A stretch of DNA of 34,200 bases from a virus. This document shows positions 13,455-21,255 of this stretch, piece after piece (the stretch's first letter is position 1; every line of letters starts with the position of its first letter). The translations under genes and the position numbers were made by a program. The stretch is from positions 1 to 34,200 of the IMG/VR virus record IMGVR_UViG_3300044732_000530, one strand, 5' to 3'. A model generated the notes under the pieces. That model made no database searches. It was not told the origin of the DNA and was given only the letters and a program-made list of their open reading frames with translations.

Positions 13455-13625
13455 TCAGAATCCCTTGGAAAACACGACCTTGCGCGTTTCGTCTTGAATC
13501 CTAACCCGCCCGTGCGAGCCATGTTTTTTGACCCATTGGACTGCCTCGGCCTTGCGGTCAAACTCCATGCTCTCAAACGACCCATTGGAGAGGCTCCGAG
13601 TCGCGTGGTATTTTTTGCTTTTCAT
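13455..13625 (-). CDS. Small basic hypothetical protein
   Basis: 56 residues from ATG 13625; the longer frame upstream overlaps the next gene. KKYHATRSLSNGSFESMEFDRKAEAVQWVKKH, then GRVRIQDETRKVVFSK. It is compact, with alternating strand and helix. The ATG lies inside the repeated leader ACCCGCTGAAAACATG, five bases after the upstream stop. Function unknown. Confidence 0.5.
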   Translation of the reverse strand: MKSKKYHATRSLSNGSFESMEFDRKAEAVQWVKKHGSHGRVRIQDETRKVVFSKGF

Positions 13626-13629
13626 GTTT

Positions 13630-13767
13630 TCAGCGGGTGAAAGGTTCACTGGCGCGGACTCGCATCTCAATATCAGACGGGCCGCCGAAGGTTCCGCTTG
13701 TGATGGCGATGGCCAGGCCAAGCAAGGCAACAAGGGCAAGGGTGAGAAAAATGTCGGATATTTTCAA
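13630..13767 (-). CDS. Tiny single-pass membrane protein with TTG start
   Basis: A 45-residue protein with transmembrane segment IFLTLALVALLGLAIAITSG (about 5-24) and a short outside/cytoplasmic tail. I place the start at TTG 13767. It overlaps the upstream stop as TTGA, and AAAGGGGGG lies a few bases before it; no ATG fits. The longer frame to 13863 would sit wholly inside the neighbouring gene. Function unknown. Confidence 0.5.
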   Translation of the reverse strand: MKISDIFLTLALVALLGLAIAITSGTFGGPSDIEMRVRASEPFTR

Positions 13768-14030
13768 ATGACCCCCCTTTCGATCATGCAATCCGCTTGC
13801 AAGCCGTCCAACTTGGCGAGTTGCTTTGCCGTGATTGCCCCGCCGTGATACGCCTTGTCGCATAGGCTTTCCATGCGTTCAAATTGCTTGCGCGTTTCAC
13901 ACCTACGGATTGCCCCGACAAGCTCGGAAAAGTCATGCCATGGCTTGCAAGGTATCTCAATAACGGCTTGCGCCTCTCCGCGTTCGATTGCGCCGGTGAC
14001 GTTATGTTTAAGAGTGGCAAGTGGTATCAT
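13764..14030 (-). CDS. Hypothetical protein
   Basis: An 88-residue mixed alpha/beta protein (IERGEAQAVIEIPCKPWHDFSELVGAIRRCETRKQFERMESLCDKAYHG). It is joined to its upstream neighbour by ATGA (14027-14030) and to the downstream TTG-started gene by TTGA. No family is recognised. Confidence 0.5.
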   Translation of the reverse strand: MIPLATLKHNVTGAIERGEAQAVIEIPCKPWHDFSELVGAIRRCETRKQFERMESLCDKAYHGGAITAKQLAKLDGLQADCMIERGVI

Positions 14031-14185
14031 GCCGCCCCCCTTCCCATAGCTTGGAGTTTACGCTTTGCGCGTGTCGCTTGCGCTTTCCATCCGGCGCGGA
14101 CTCCGTGCCATGCCGTCGGGTTTTCTTTTAGCATCTTTTCGGCGTGTGCAATTTCTGCTTTTAGTGTCGCTTTGTTCGTCGTCAT
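14027..14185 (-). CDS. First gene of the leftward early block: small basic protein
   Basis: 52 residues from ATG 14185 (MTTNKATLKAEIAHAEKML). A TTG at 14242 would add 19 residues. It is lysine/arginine-rich and helical, and ends KRKLQAMGRGAA. The strong leftward promoter at 14628-14655 would give it a leader of about 435 bases. Function unknown. Confidence 0.45.
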   Translation of the reverse strand: MTTNKATLKAEIAHAEKMLKENPTAWHGVRAGWKAQATRAKRKLQAMGRGAA

Positions 14186-14627
14186 TTGTCGTGGTGTTAT
14201 TGTTAGGCGTTGCGCTCGCAACTGGTGAGACAATCGCCACAAATTGCCAATAAGTCAAAAAAGAAATTTCCACCCAAGCATGATTTTTTTATTGACCATC
14301 AGCCAAACCCTTTAAAACAAGGCGCTTCACGCAATCGCAAGCCATGAAAAAACTTTCATCTCATGGCCAACTTCCAGCCCGTGGAAAAACCAAACCGCCA
14401 AGGCGCCAAGCTTTAAAGCCGCTAGTCATTCCCGTTGAGCGTTAGGATGAAGCAAAGTGGAGAGACGAGAGCAAAGCAAAGGAAGGAAGATCACAAGCTA
14501 TCTAAAATCCATTCAACTCGTTAAAAGAAACAATCACCGCGCGTGAGCTTATAACAAAGCTTCATGCCTTGACGCGTCGCAGACCCTCCTATGGTCGGGT
14601 GCGCTTTGGCTTACAGAACACGCAGTG

Positions 14628-14655
14628 ATTATATCCATGATCGAAAATCCGTCAA
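14628..14655 (-). promoter_or_regulatory. Strong sigma70-like leftward early promoter
   Basis: On the minus strand TTGACG (14655-14650) is followed after 16 bases by a perfect TATAAT (14633-14628). It points into the early block and is the best consensus promoter I see in the window. The expected transcription start is about 14621-14623, leaving an unusually long leader before the first gene at 14185. Confidence 0.65.
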
Positions 14656-14813
14656 GCTTTTTTATTGTTCACACATGTTGGCAATCATGCCATGGATACC
14701 ACATGAGCCACGCGCCAGGCTAAATCCTTAGCAATCCACTACAGATTGCGTGCTCTAACATTAGCGCGTCACTCATGATTCCGGCAAGCCAATCCACAAG
14801 CCAAACGCATGAC

Positions 14814-14842
14814 TTAAGCGAGTGATTCAAACGACCGCTTAA
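14814..14842. repeat. 7-bp inverted repeat
   Basis: TTAAGCG (14814-14820) and CGCTTAA (14836-14842) are perfect inverted copies with a 15-base spacer. They could be two half-sites for a dimeric regulator or a DNA hairpin in an origin. Confidence 0.4.
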
Positions 14843-14858
14843 CATTGCCGGCATTGCA

Positions 14859-14884
14859 CGCATGAACACTGTTCGCATGAACAC
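14859..14884. repeat. Two 11-bp direct repeats
   Basis: CGCATGAACAC occurs at 14859-14869 and again at 14874-14884, a 15-base period. It is adjacent to the TGCCGGCA palindrome at 14846-14853. It may be a paired protein-binding site. Confidence 0.5.
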
Positions 14885-14936
14885 CAGGACAAATCATTAG
14901 TGCCACGCTAAGGTATGGGGGGAGGGGATCGCACTT

Positions 14937-14949
14937 TTACAACTTGTAA
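14937..14949. promoter_or_regulatory. 13-bp palindrome, candidate operator
   Basis: TTACAA-C-TTGTAA is a perfect 6+1+6 palindrome about 90 bases before the HNH gene and about 280 bases upstream of the leftward promoter's -35. Such symmetric AT-rich sites are typical of repressor operators. Early-block RHH or HTH proteins are candidate binders. Confidence 0.45.
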
Positions 14950-14984
14950 CAATAAGCATCGGAAAGGTTGCCAAACTAAAACTG

Positions 14985-15008
14985 AGCAATTGGCCTTTGC
15001 TGTTTTTT
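14985..15008 (+). terminator. Weak candidate terminator before the HNH gene
   Basis: AGCAA (14985-14989) pairs with TTGCT (14997-15001), followed by G and six T. The stem is only five pairs and AT-rich, but the T-run is good. It would stop rightward transcription leaving the control region. Confidence 0.3.
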
Positions 15009-15036
15009 ATTTTCACCTTTACGCGAATGAGGTTTT

Positions 15037-15843
15037 ATGCAACAATCTATCATGAGTAAGGAGGTTGCACCGAGAATAGGACATGTAAGAGAAGATGGTC
15101 GCGTTTATAATGGAAAGAATCCATGCTTCAAAAGTGGTGAACACTGGGCGACAATGGAATCATTTTTTAAGAGGAGAGGTGCATCATGGTATGAGAAAAG
15201 GGCCATAATGGATAAAAATGTGAAAGAACGGGCTTTAAAAAAAGAAGCTGCTGCGAAACGAGCCATAGAGGCTAAAGCTATCCGCGATGAAAAGGAAAGA
15301 TTGAAGCTACTTAGTCCAAAGAGAAAGAAGCTAACTATTGAAGAAAAAACCCAGAGAAACCGAGAAGCACAACGCAGATATTATCTAAAAAAGAACCAAA
15401 CTAAGATTGAGGCTCGCAAAAAGGTTAAACTAGCAAAAGTTATTGAGAACGAAGCTAAACGCGCTGAAAAAGCCAAGCTATCTTCTGAAAAAGCGTTAGC
15501 TAAATCCTTGCGCCCCAAGCGTATTGTGCTAACCGACGAGCAAAGGGCGGAGGCTAGAAGGCAAGAAAAGCGAAATTACAAACACGCCCGCAGAGCTAGA
15601 ATCAATAACTGCGATGTGAGGGCTACACCTAAAATGGTGGAAGAGGCTAGGAAACAAGCTGGTGATCGCTGCTATTATTGCGGGAAGAAAGCCGAGTTAA
15701 CATTGGATCACTTCGAACCATTAGCCAAAGGTGGTGCGCATTGTGTGTCAAATTTCGTGTTTTGCTGCCATTCATGCAATTCCCGAAAGCGTGATTTAGA
15801 CCCGTTTGACTTTATGGCATCAAATCTAGCCGTTAGTTTCTAG
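15037..15843 (+). CDS. HNH endonuclease with long basic coiled-coil N-terminus
   Basis: A 268-residue protein. The C-terminus holds the HNH/zinc module: CYYCG (C212, C215), LTLDHFEPLAKGG (H225), SNF (N239) and CCHSCNSRKR (C244, C247). About 150 residues of lysine/alanine-rich coiled coil (e.g. KEAAAKRAIEAKAIRDEKERLK) precede it, probably gripping DNA. It may be a free-standing homing endonuclease or a packaging-associated HNH enzyme. It stands alone at the start of the rightward region, far from the terminase genes, and is more A-rich than its neighbours, which fits a mobile gene. A GAGG lies 4 bases before the ATG. Confidence 0.8.
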   Translation: MQQSIMSKEVAPRIGHVREDGRVYNGKNPCFKSGEHWATMESFFKRRGASWYEKRAIMDKNVKERALKKEAAAKRAIEAKAIRDEKERLKLLSPKRKKLTIEEKTQRNREAQRRYYLKKNQTKIEARKKVKLAKVIENEAKRAEKAKLSSEKALAKSLRPKRIVLTDEQRAEARRQEKRNYKHARRARINNCDVRATPKMVEEARKQAGDRCYYCGKKAELTLDHFEPLAKGGAHCVSNFVFCCHSCNSRKRDLDPFDFMASNLAVSF

Positions 15844-15940
15844 ACCTTACAATTGGGCAGTTCCCGTTCGGGGTTATTTATGGATAGGTCTAGTGTATTG
15901 TGCTTAAATGCTACCGATAGGGAATTTTGGTGCAAAATGC

Positions 15941-16006
15941 GGTGTGTTTTATGGGATTGGTTTGTGGTTGACAGGTGTGGGTGTATTGTGGTAATTGGTT
16001 GGTTGA
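15941..16006. other. C-depleted, G/T-rich 66-base tract
   Basis: Only one C (15972) occurs in 66 bases of the plus strand, which is made of GTG, GGT and TTGG runs. A transcript of the minus strand here would be C-rich and nearly G-free, the composition of a Rho-loading site. It lies between the HNH gene and the late genes, where stray antisense transcription would need stopping. Confidence 0.5.
15968..15997 (+). promoter_or_regulatory. Candidate late promoter
   Basis: A perfect TTGACA (15968-15973) is followed after 18 bases by TAATTG (15992-15997), a moderate -10 match. It sits about 50 bases before the first late gene in the only sizeable gap of this region (15844-16044). The -10 is weak and a phage-specific activator may be needed. 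Confidence 0.35.
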
Positions 16007-16044
16007 GCGCGAGATGAACTTGTGCTTAGAAACTTATTTATATT

Positions 16045-16299
16045 ATGCCAAGAGGCGATTCATACGATCTTCAAGGTCAAGGCGGCGGACAAGTGTACTC
16101 TGGTACGGATGTGGCTGTTGGCCCATTCCGTTGGGTTCAGACTGTTGGTGACACTAATTTCTCTGTGTTTACTGCGCCAAACATCACGAATGCTAACACG
16201 AAGTTGATTGGTGTCTCTATCCCTGCGGGTATTGGCATTGGTGGCAACATCACTGGCTTTACGCTTGCTTCTGGGGTGGTTATTGCGTACCGCGCATAA
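16045..16299 (+). CDS. Small virion-associated protein candidate
   Basis: An 84-residue glycine-rich beta-type protein (DSYDLQGQGGGQVYSG, VGPFRWVQ, IPAGIGIGGNITGF) ending VVIAYRA. Small proteins of this look occur next to tail and head genes in podovirus-like genomes. It is the first gene of the late run. The leader is AT-rich (ACTTATTTATATT) without a Shine-Dalgarno sequence. The stop and the next start share one base (TAATG). Confidence 0.55.
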   Translation: MPRGDSYDLQGQGGGQVYSGTDVAVGPFRWVQTVGDTNFSVFTAPNITNANTKLIGVSIPAGIGIGGNITGFTLASGVVIAYRA

Positions 16300-18770
16300 T
16301 GTCCCAGTTCAGGTCTACTGGTGGGTTAGATGACTCGATTGCCGAGGATGGTGATCGTGGGTTTGTCGGCGTGAACCAGCGGTTGCAACTAAACCAGTTG
16401 AAGGCTGGGGAGGTAAGGGAGTCTCTGAACGGGCGCATGGAAGGTTACTGGAAGCCCCGCAAGGTGGTGGTTTCTAGGACTGGTGCGTTGACCGTTGGGG
16501 GTGATCCGTTGCAGTTGCCGTTCTACCTGATTGATGTTGCCAAGACCATCTCGTCAGCGACATACGCCCCCAATGTGGTAACGATTACCATGTCCGCCAA
16601 TCATGGGTTTGAGATTGGTTCTAGTGGGTATGCCGTAGTGGCTGGACTGACCTTTACTGGCACTAACAACAACGGGGCCAAGGTTCTGACTTATGTTTCA
16701 GCGAACCAATTAAGCTTCCCCGTAACTGGGGTGACTGCGGTTTCCGGGACTGGCACATTGTCCCAGATGCCGATTAACGATGCAGCTAACGCCAATGTCC
16801 GAGCCTCCTGTCTGTTCAGCGACCCCAACACCAATAATAAAGAATATGTGATTGTGGCGTTGGACACGGTTGCTAAGAAGATTGACTTGGCTGCTGTTGA
16901 GTCTAATTCCGCCTATGTTCCAGAGAATATCGCATATCCAGCTGGAACTGCCTTGGGCGCGGACACCGACATGATTCAAGTGTTCGACAAGGTGATGCTA
17001 TTCCGAGAGGGGCAGCAGGCGTTGGAGTGGTATCCTAATGGTAGGCCCATTCTTTCTGCGTCACAGAGTGGAACCACCGTTACAATGCGCGTCCGTGAAC
17101 ACGGGCTTGTGGCAGGAACATCTGTAGTTGTCGCTGGTCTAACTGGTGGCACTCCAGCCAACGGAACATTTACGGTTCTTTCTGGCGCAGGGCTAACTCA
17201 AGACCAGTTCCAATACACCTTTGCTACAAGTCAGACCCAGACCTTTGTGGTAACTTCCGCCACTATGACTGACGGATTTACATTCTCTCCGGGCGGGGCT
17301 TACACTCAACCACAAGTATTTAATTCTAGCGGTAACCAAGTTTCGGTTTCTAATGGAGAGGTTTCCTTAAACCTTGGCGTATCCAACAATACCGTATTTG
17401 CTGGTGATGTTATTAGGGTTTACGAAAGCACGGTTCCAGAATTCTCAGCAATTGTTGGACAGGAATTCCAAGTGTCGTCGGCAACGCTGACAAACATCAA
17501 ATTCTTTGCGCCTGTGGCAAATATCACTGCAAGCGGTTCCACTGGTCAGATTGAGTTTGGTGGTAGGTTCAGCGAGGGCGGTGGGTTCATGCATCAACCG
17601 GGTGCGCCTTGGGGTATTCACTTCCAACGCCGCCTGTGGGTTCCGTATTATTACGACCAGTCTGGGGCTTACAACGCAGTCACCTACACCGACCGCAAGA
17701 TCACAGACGAGATTGCCGTATCCGACATTCTTGACACCACTACATTCGACCAGATCGAAAACCAGTTCCGTATTTCTGGTGGTACTGCTGACTATGTGGT
17801 TGGGATGCATGGGTTCTACGACGATGCGTTGATTGTCCTCAACAGAAACAGCATCCACCAGATTAAGGGGACTCAGGGGACTCTTCTAGACACTAGGGTT
17901 ACAGAACTAACCTCCGAGGTTGGCTGCTTAGCTCGCAAGTCCGTAGTGATGAGGGCTAACACCATGATGTTCCTGTCGGACGATGGGGTGTATGGTATAG
18001 AGTTCCTTAACGATTACAACCTTCGCGGGGCCGAGGAGCCAATTTCCAAGAATATCCAGCCATATATCGACAGGCTCAACAAGGATTTGTCCAACAAGTC
18101 GGTTGGAATCCTGTTTGATAACAGGTACTACCTTGCGGTTCCGCTGGATTCCGCTCCGGGCATTAACGATGCTCGCGGAAATAACTCAATCTTGGTGTAC
18201 AACTTCCTAAATGGAGGATGGGAATCGCTAGACACCTTTGGTGACACTAGATTCTTGATTGAAGACCTTATTATTGGTTCAGCGGGGGTAAGGAACAACC
18301 TGTATGCTGTGACCGCTAACGGTGGATTGCACCAATTAGAAGCGTTTGATGACTCTAATGACACTATTAGCGTATCCAACACTAATGATGTTAAGACATC
18401 AGCACCCATTCTGTCTAAACTAATCACCCGTGGCTACGACCTTGAGACATTGGAGCGGAAAAGGTACACCGACTCGCAGATCAATATGCAGGGGTTGCCC
18501 AGCCAGAATTCTGAATACCTAATTGAGTTTGCCGCTGAAGACCCAGACAACTCATCGACTATTGGCACTACCACTCAATTCCTTGATGGACAAATCTTAC
18601 AATCAACCAACCCATTGGAGGCTGAAACAGCAAGCATTAGGTGCAGGCTTGGTGGTATTAGGGGCTATACAGGAACCATGATCTTGACAAGAACACAGGG
18701 TTCAGCCAAGATAAACTCAATCAAAGTTGCTGGATCAGTAACAAATAGACAAATCATCTCACAGAAATAA
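16299..18770 (+). CDS. Tail nozzle / stabilisation protein (T7 gp12-like candidate)
   Basis: An 823-residue beta-rich structural protein. It includes RRLWVPYYYDQSGAYNAVTYTDRKITDEIAVSDILD, NRNSIHQIKGTQGT and FLSDDGVYGIEFLND, motifs of the propeller-like phage tail nozzle proteins that close the DNA channel. Two Ig/beta-barrel-like inserts with the same layout are seen at about 83-145 and 251-310 (each with HG...G..V.VAGLT...NG). It likely forms the distal tail tube of a short-tailed virion. The following fibre gene starts three bases after its stop. Confidence 0.65.
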   Translation: MSQFRSTGGLDDSIAEDGDRGFVGVNQRLQLNQLKAGEVRESLNGRMEGYWKPRKVVVSRTGALTVGGDPLQLPFYLIDVAKTISSATYAPNVVTITMSANHGFEIGSSGYAVVAGLTFTGTNNNGAKVLTYVSANQLSFPVTGVTAVSGTGTLSQMPINDAANANVRASCLFSDPNTNNKEYVIVALDTVAKKIDLAAVESNSAYVPENIAYPAGTALGADTDMIQVFDKVMLFREGQQALEWYPNGRPILSASQSGTTVTMRVREHGLVAGTSVVVAGLTGGTPANGTFTVLSGAGLTQDQFQYTFATSQTQTFVVTSATMTDGFTFSPGGAYTQPQVFNSSGNQVSVSNGEVSLNLGVSNNTVFAGDVIRVYESTVPEFSAIVGQEFQVSSATLTNIKFFAPVANITASGSTGQIEFGGRFSEGGGFMHQPGAPWGIHFQRRLWVPYYYDQSGAYNAVTYTDRKITDEIAVSDILDTTTFDQIENQFRISGGTADYVVGMHGFYDDALIVLNRNSIHQIKGTQGTLLDTRVTELTSEVGCLARKSVVMRANTMMFLSDDGVYGIEFLNDYNLRGAEEPISKNIQPYIDRLNKDLSNKSVGILFDNRYYLAVPLDSAPGINDARGNNSILVYNFLNGGWESLDTFGDTRFLIEDLIIGSAGVRNNLYAVTANGGLHQLEAFDDSNDTISVSNTNDVKTSAPILSKLITRGYDLETLERKRYTDSQINMQGLPSQNSEYLIEFAAEDPDNSSTIGTTTQFLDGQILQSTNPLEAETASIRCRLGGIRGYTGTMILTRTQGSAKINSIKVAGSVTNRQIISQK

Positions 18771-18773
18771 GTT

Positions 18774-19610
18774 ATGGGCGCGGTTAATACAACATACACC
18801 TTTACTGCTACTGACACAATCACTAGCGCAAAGATGAATAATATCATCGACGAAACCGTGATGACTTCTGACGCTGTTCTTGGCGGATCTGGTGGAAGCG
18901 GTGGACTGGATATTGCGTCTGGCAAGTTGAGCATTTCCGCTAATGCAATTAACTCCAGTAGGCTCGCCGCAAGTTCGGTTACAACTAATGCCATTGCTGA
19001 TGGAGCAGTAACCCCAGTAAAGCTTTCTCCATTTGGCCCGGCATGGAGTAACGGACTTAGCAACTTTAACATTCAGCAAAACGTTCTTGAGCTTGCTACT
19101 GGTATTACATCAAATTCTGGATGCTTTATTGACTTCCATTCAGTACACCCATTAACTGATTATGAGACTAGGATTGTGAGGGATACTGGAGTAGATGGGT
19201 GGTTTGCAATTCAAAACCAAGGAGCGGGAAGAATCTCATTTTCATCCGCTGGAGGGTTCCAGTTTGCGGATGCCCATATGCCCAATCCTGTTGGTAATGC
19301 TCCACTTTTTGGTGTTAGGGCATGGGTTAACTTTAATGGAAGAACCACAAACGGAACCTGCACAATTAGATCAAGTGGGAATGTAAGCAGCGTTGTTAGA
19401 ACTAACACTGGAAAGTATACAGTTAATTTTACCACTCCGATGCAAGGACTTAATTACATGGCAATATGCAATTCTGGGTCAGCGGGGACACCAAGGTTTG
19501 CTTGTGCCGATAGAACAAGCATTACTACTAGTTCGATTAAAATTGAAATTGACAACCTAAGTGGAGGCCCGGCTGACTTGAGTGAAAACAATGTCATGAT
19601 TATGGAATGA
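18774..19610 (+). CDS. Tail fibre / receptor-binding protein
   Basis: A 278-residue protein. The N-terminal part has repeat-like NAINSSRLAASSVTTNAIADGAVTPVKLS, typical of trimeric fibre shafts. The C-terminus (GVRAWVNFNGRT, IRSSGNVSSVVRTNTGKYTVNFTTPM) matches a phage fibre tip domain that recurs widely. It would recognise the host surface. A second adhesin is at 1-608, so the virion may carry two types of fibre. Confidence 0.72.
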   Translation: MGAVNTTYTFTATDTITSAKMNNIIDETVMTSDAVLGGSGGSGGLDIASGKLSISANAINSSRLAASSVTTNAIADGAVTPVKLSPFGPAWSNGLSNFNIQQNVLELATGITSNSGCFIDFHSVHPLTDYETRIVRDTGVDGWFAIQNQGAGRISFSSAGGFQFADAHMPNPVGNAPLFGVRAWVNFNGRTTNGTCTIRSSGNVSSVVRTNTGKYTVNFTTPMQGLNYMAICNSGSAGTPRFACADRTSITTSSIKIEIDNLSGGPADLSENNVMIME

Positions 19611-19649
19611 ACCAGCACCTAGCTAAAGCAATAGCAATAAAATAAAATT

Positions 19650-20762
19650 ATGGGATTTACGGATACATTTAAAAAATTGGTTGACCCATTCGGGTTTGTT
19701 ACTGGAGGGGACAAATCTGCTCCACAACTTCCACAAATAACTGATTATTTGAAGCCCGGTAAAAAAGGCCAACCAAGCATGGCCAATAGAACCGTGTCAC
19801 AAATGGAGGGTTATTATGGTGCAGCAGTCCCGTCTAGCATGAGAATGCTCGACCTGTATGGGCCGGGATTCATGGATCAAGGTTTTCGTTTTGGTGGCCA
19901 AGGGGTTACTGGCTTTATGGGCTTACAACAACAAGCTGGTGCTGGGGCTGAACAGCAAATGGCAGACCTTCGCGCACAAGAGTTTGGAACGATGGCAAGC
20001 CAAGCCCCAATGTTCCGAGGATTTGCTGAAACCTTGTCTCCAGAGCAAGCGGCAATGGTGCAAGCATCTACCGATGCTGCAAATAGAGCAACCGCATCCG
20101 CTCAAGGTGTGACCCCACAGGAACAACGGATGTACCAGCAGGCTGCTAGAGAAGCTGCGCAAGCATCTGGTCGTCTTGGTGGAAACGCCGCTATTGCCTC
20201 AGAGGTCATGGGGCGCGAAAATGTGCTAGCTCAAAAACGAGCGGAAGCAGACGCAGCTAGACAACGCGCATTTGCACAGGCTGGGCAATTTTACACCGCG
20301 CCGGGGCTTGAGTCGTTGCGTTCAGCACCGATTTCATATGGAATGGGAACAACCATAGCAGGCATGGGGCTTAACCTTGGCCAAACTATGACTCCGCAAT
20401 TTGACTATAATCTTCCATTGGGTCTGGCTAGGGAAAAAGCTGGTGCGATTGACGCTCGGAACATGGCTCAATACAATGCAAACGCTCAATTTGCAGCGCA
20501 ACAACAACAAGGCAAATCCGATGCTATGGGAAGCATCATGCAAATGATCCCCGTGATCATGTCGGCTTCAGATAGAAGGCTAAAGACAGACATTAACAAA
20601 GTTGGTAAAACTAATTCTGGACTACCGATCTACACCTACAAATATAAGGGTGCTCCTAAAACCCAAATGGGAGTTATGGCTCAAGATGTTGAGAAAAAGA
20701 ATCCAAAAGCCGTTAAAGAATTTGGTGGCTTTAAGGCAGTAAATTACGCACTAATTAAATAA
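19650..20762 (+). CDS. Internal virion / structural protein with short S74-like C-terminus
   Basis: A 370-residue protein, mostly alanine/glutamine-rich helices, as in internal or ejection proteins. The end carries SASDRRLKTDINKVGKTNSGLPIYTYKY (305-332) and MGVMAQDVEKK (340-350), the hallmark of the peptidase S74 intramolecular chaperone. There, the serine before D-x-R-L-K is the self-cleavage residue. Only ~64 residues follow that point, shorter than usual for S74. It may guide folding or trimerisation. Confidence 0.6.
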   Translation: MGFTDTFKKLVDPFGFVTGGDKSAPQLPQITDYLKPGKKGQPSMANRTVSQMEGYYGAAVPSSMRMLDLYGPGFMDQGFRFGGQGVTGFMGLQQQAGAGAEQQMADLRAQEFGTMASQAPMFRGFAETLSPEQAAMVQASTDAANRATASAQGVTPQEQRMYQQAAREAAQASGRLGGNAAIASEVMGRENVLAQKRAEADAARQRAFAQAGQFYTAPGLESLRSAPISYGMGTTIAGMGLNLGQTMTPQFDYNLPLGLAREKAGAIDARNMAQYNANAQFAAQQQQGKSDAMGSIMQMIPVIMSASDRRLKTDINKVGKTNSGLPIYTYKYKGAPKTQMGVMAQDVEKKNPKAVKEFGGFKAVNYALIK

Positions 20763-20766
20763 CATC

Positions 20767-21231
20767 ATGGCACTCGTAGCAGGACAAGTACCTTTATCTG
20801 GTTATCAAATCCCAGATTACTCTGGAGCGGCACAGGCAGGACAGGCTTATGGAGCGGCATCCACTGGGCCATACAATATGATTTCCAGTATAGCTCAAAC
20901 TGCTGGCGACTACTTCAAGCAGCAGGGGGAGAAGAAGAAGCAGGTTAAAGCCGCCTCAACGCAAATTGAGGCCGCTCTTAAACTCATGCCAGAACTTACC
21001 CCGATCCTTGGAGATGTTGGTAATAGACTCAAGGACGAGGATGTCTCGTTGACAGATAGATTCGCAGACGCATCAGTTGTCTCCGATCTCATCAAGAACA
21101 GCATGAGCGGACTAATGAGCCAGCAGATGATGAACCTTCGCCAGCAGAAGTTCGCCGCATCGCAAGCCCAGGCATCTGGAGGAGGTGCTTCTGGTGGTGG
21201 TGAAGCTCCGACTGGATATATCGTTCGATAA
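20767..21231 (+). CDS. Putative internal virion protein (small)
   Basis: A 154-residue helical protein with glycine/serine-rich ends (ASGGGASGGGEAPTGYIVR). It sits between two larger candidate ejection proteins with gaps of 4 and 24 bases. Low complexity and high glutamine/lysine content fit a core protein. No domain is recognised. The leader (AATTAAATAACATC) lacks a Shine-Dalgarno sequence. Confidence 0.5.
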   Translation: MALVAGQVPLSGYQIPDYSGAAQAGQAYGAASTGPYNMISSIAQTAGDYFKQQGEKKKQVKAASTQIEAALKLMPELTPILGDVGNRLKDEDVSLTDRFADASVVSDLIKNSMSGLMSQQMMNLRQQKFAASQAQASGGGASGGGEAPTGYIVR

Positions 21232-21255
21232 ATACACAATTTTAATAGATTTGTA

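Larger units (their letters stand above)
14186..15036. other. Gene-free control region between the divergent early and late halves
   Basis: About 850 bases without a convincing gene. It holds a consensus-like leftward promoter, a pair of 11-bp direct repeats, a TTACAA-C-TTGTAA palindrome, a 7-bp inverted repeat with 15-nt spacer, TGGCA/TGCCA and TGCCGGCA palindromes, a possible structured transcript leader and a weak rightward terminator. The density of short symmetric elements and the divergent gene layout suggest a regulatory hub and possibly the replication origin. The best 25-codon frame (from 14447) has no support. Confidence 0.6.

Noticed and set aside
14447-14524. 25-codon basic frame in the control region
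   Set aside because: Too short, no ribosome-binding site and no neighbour coupling.
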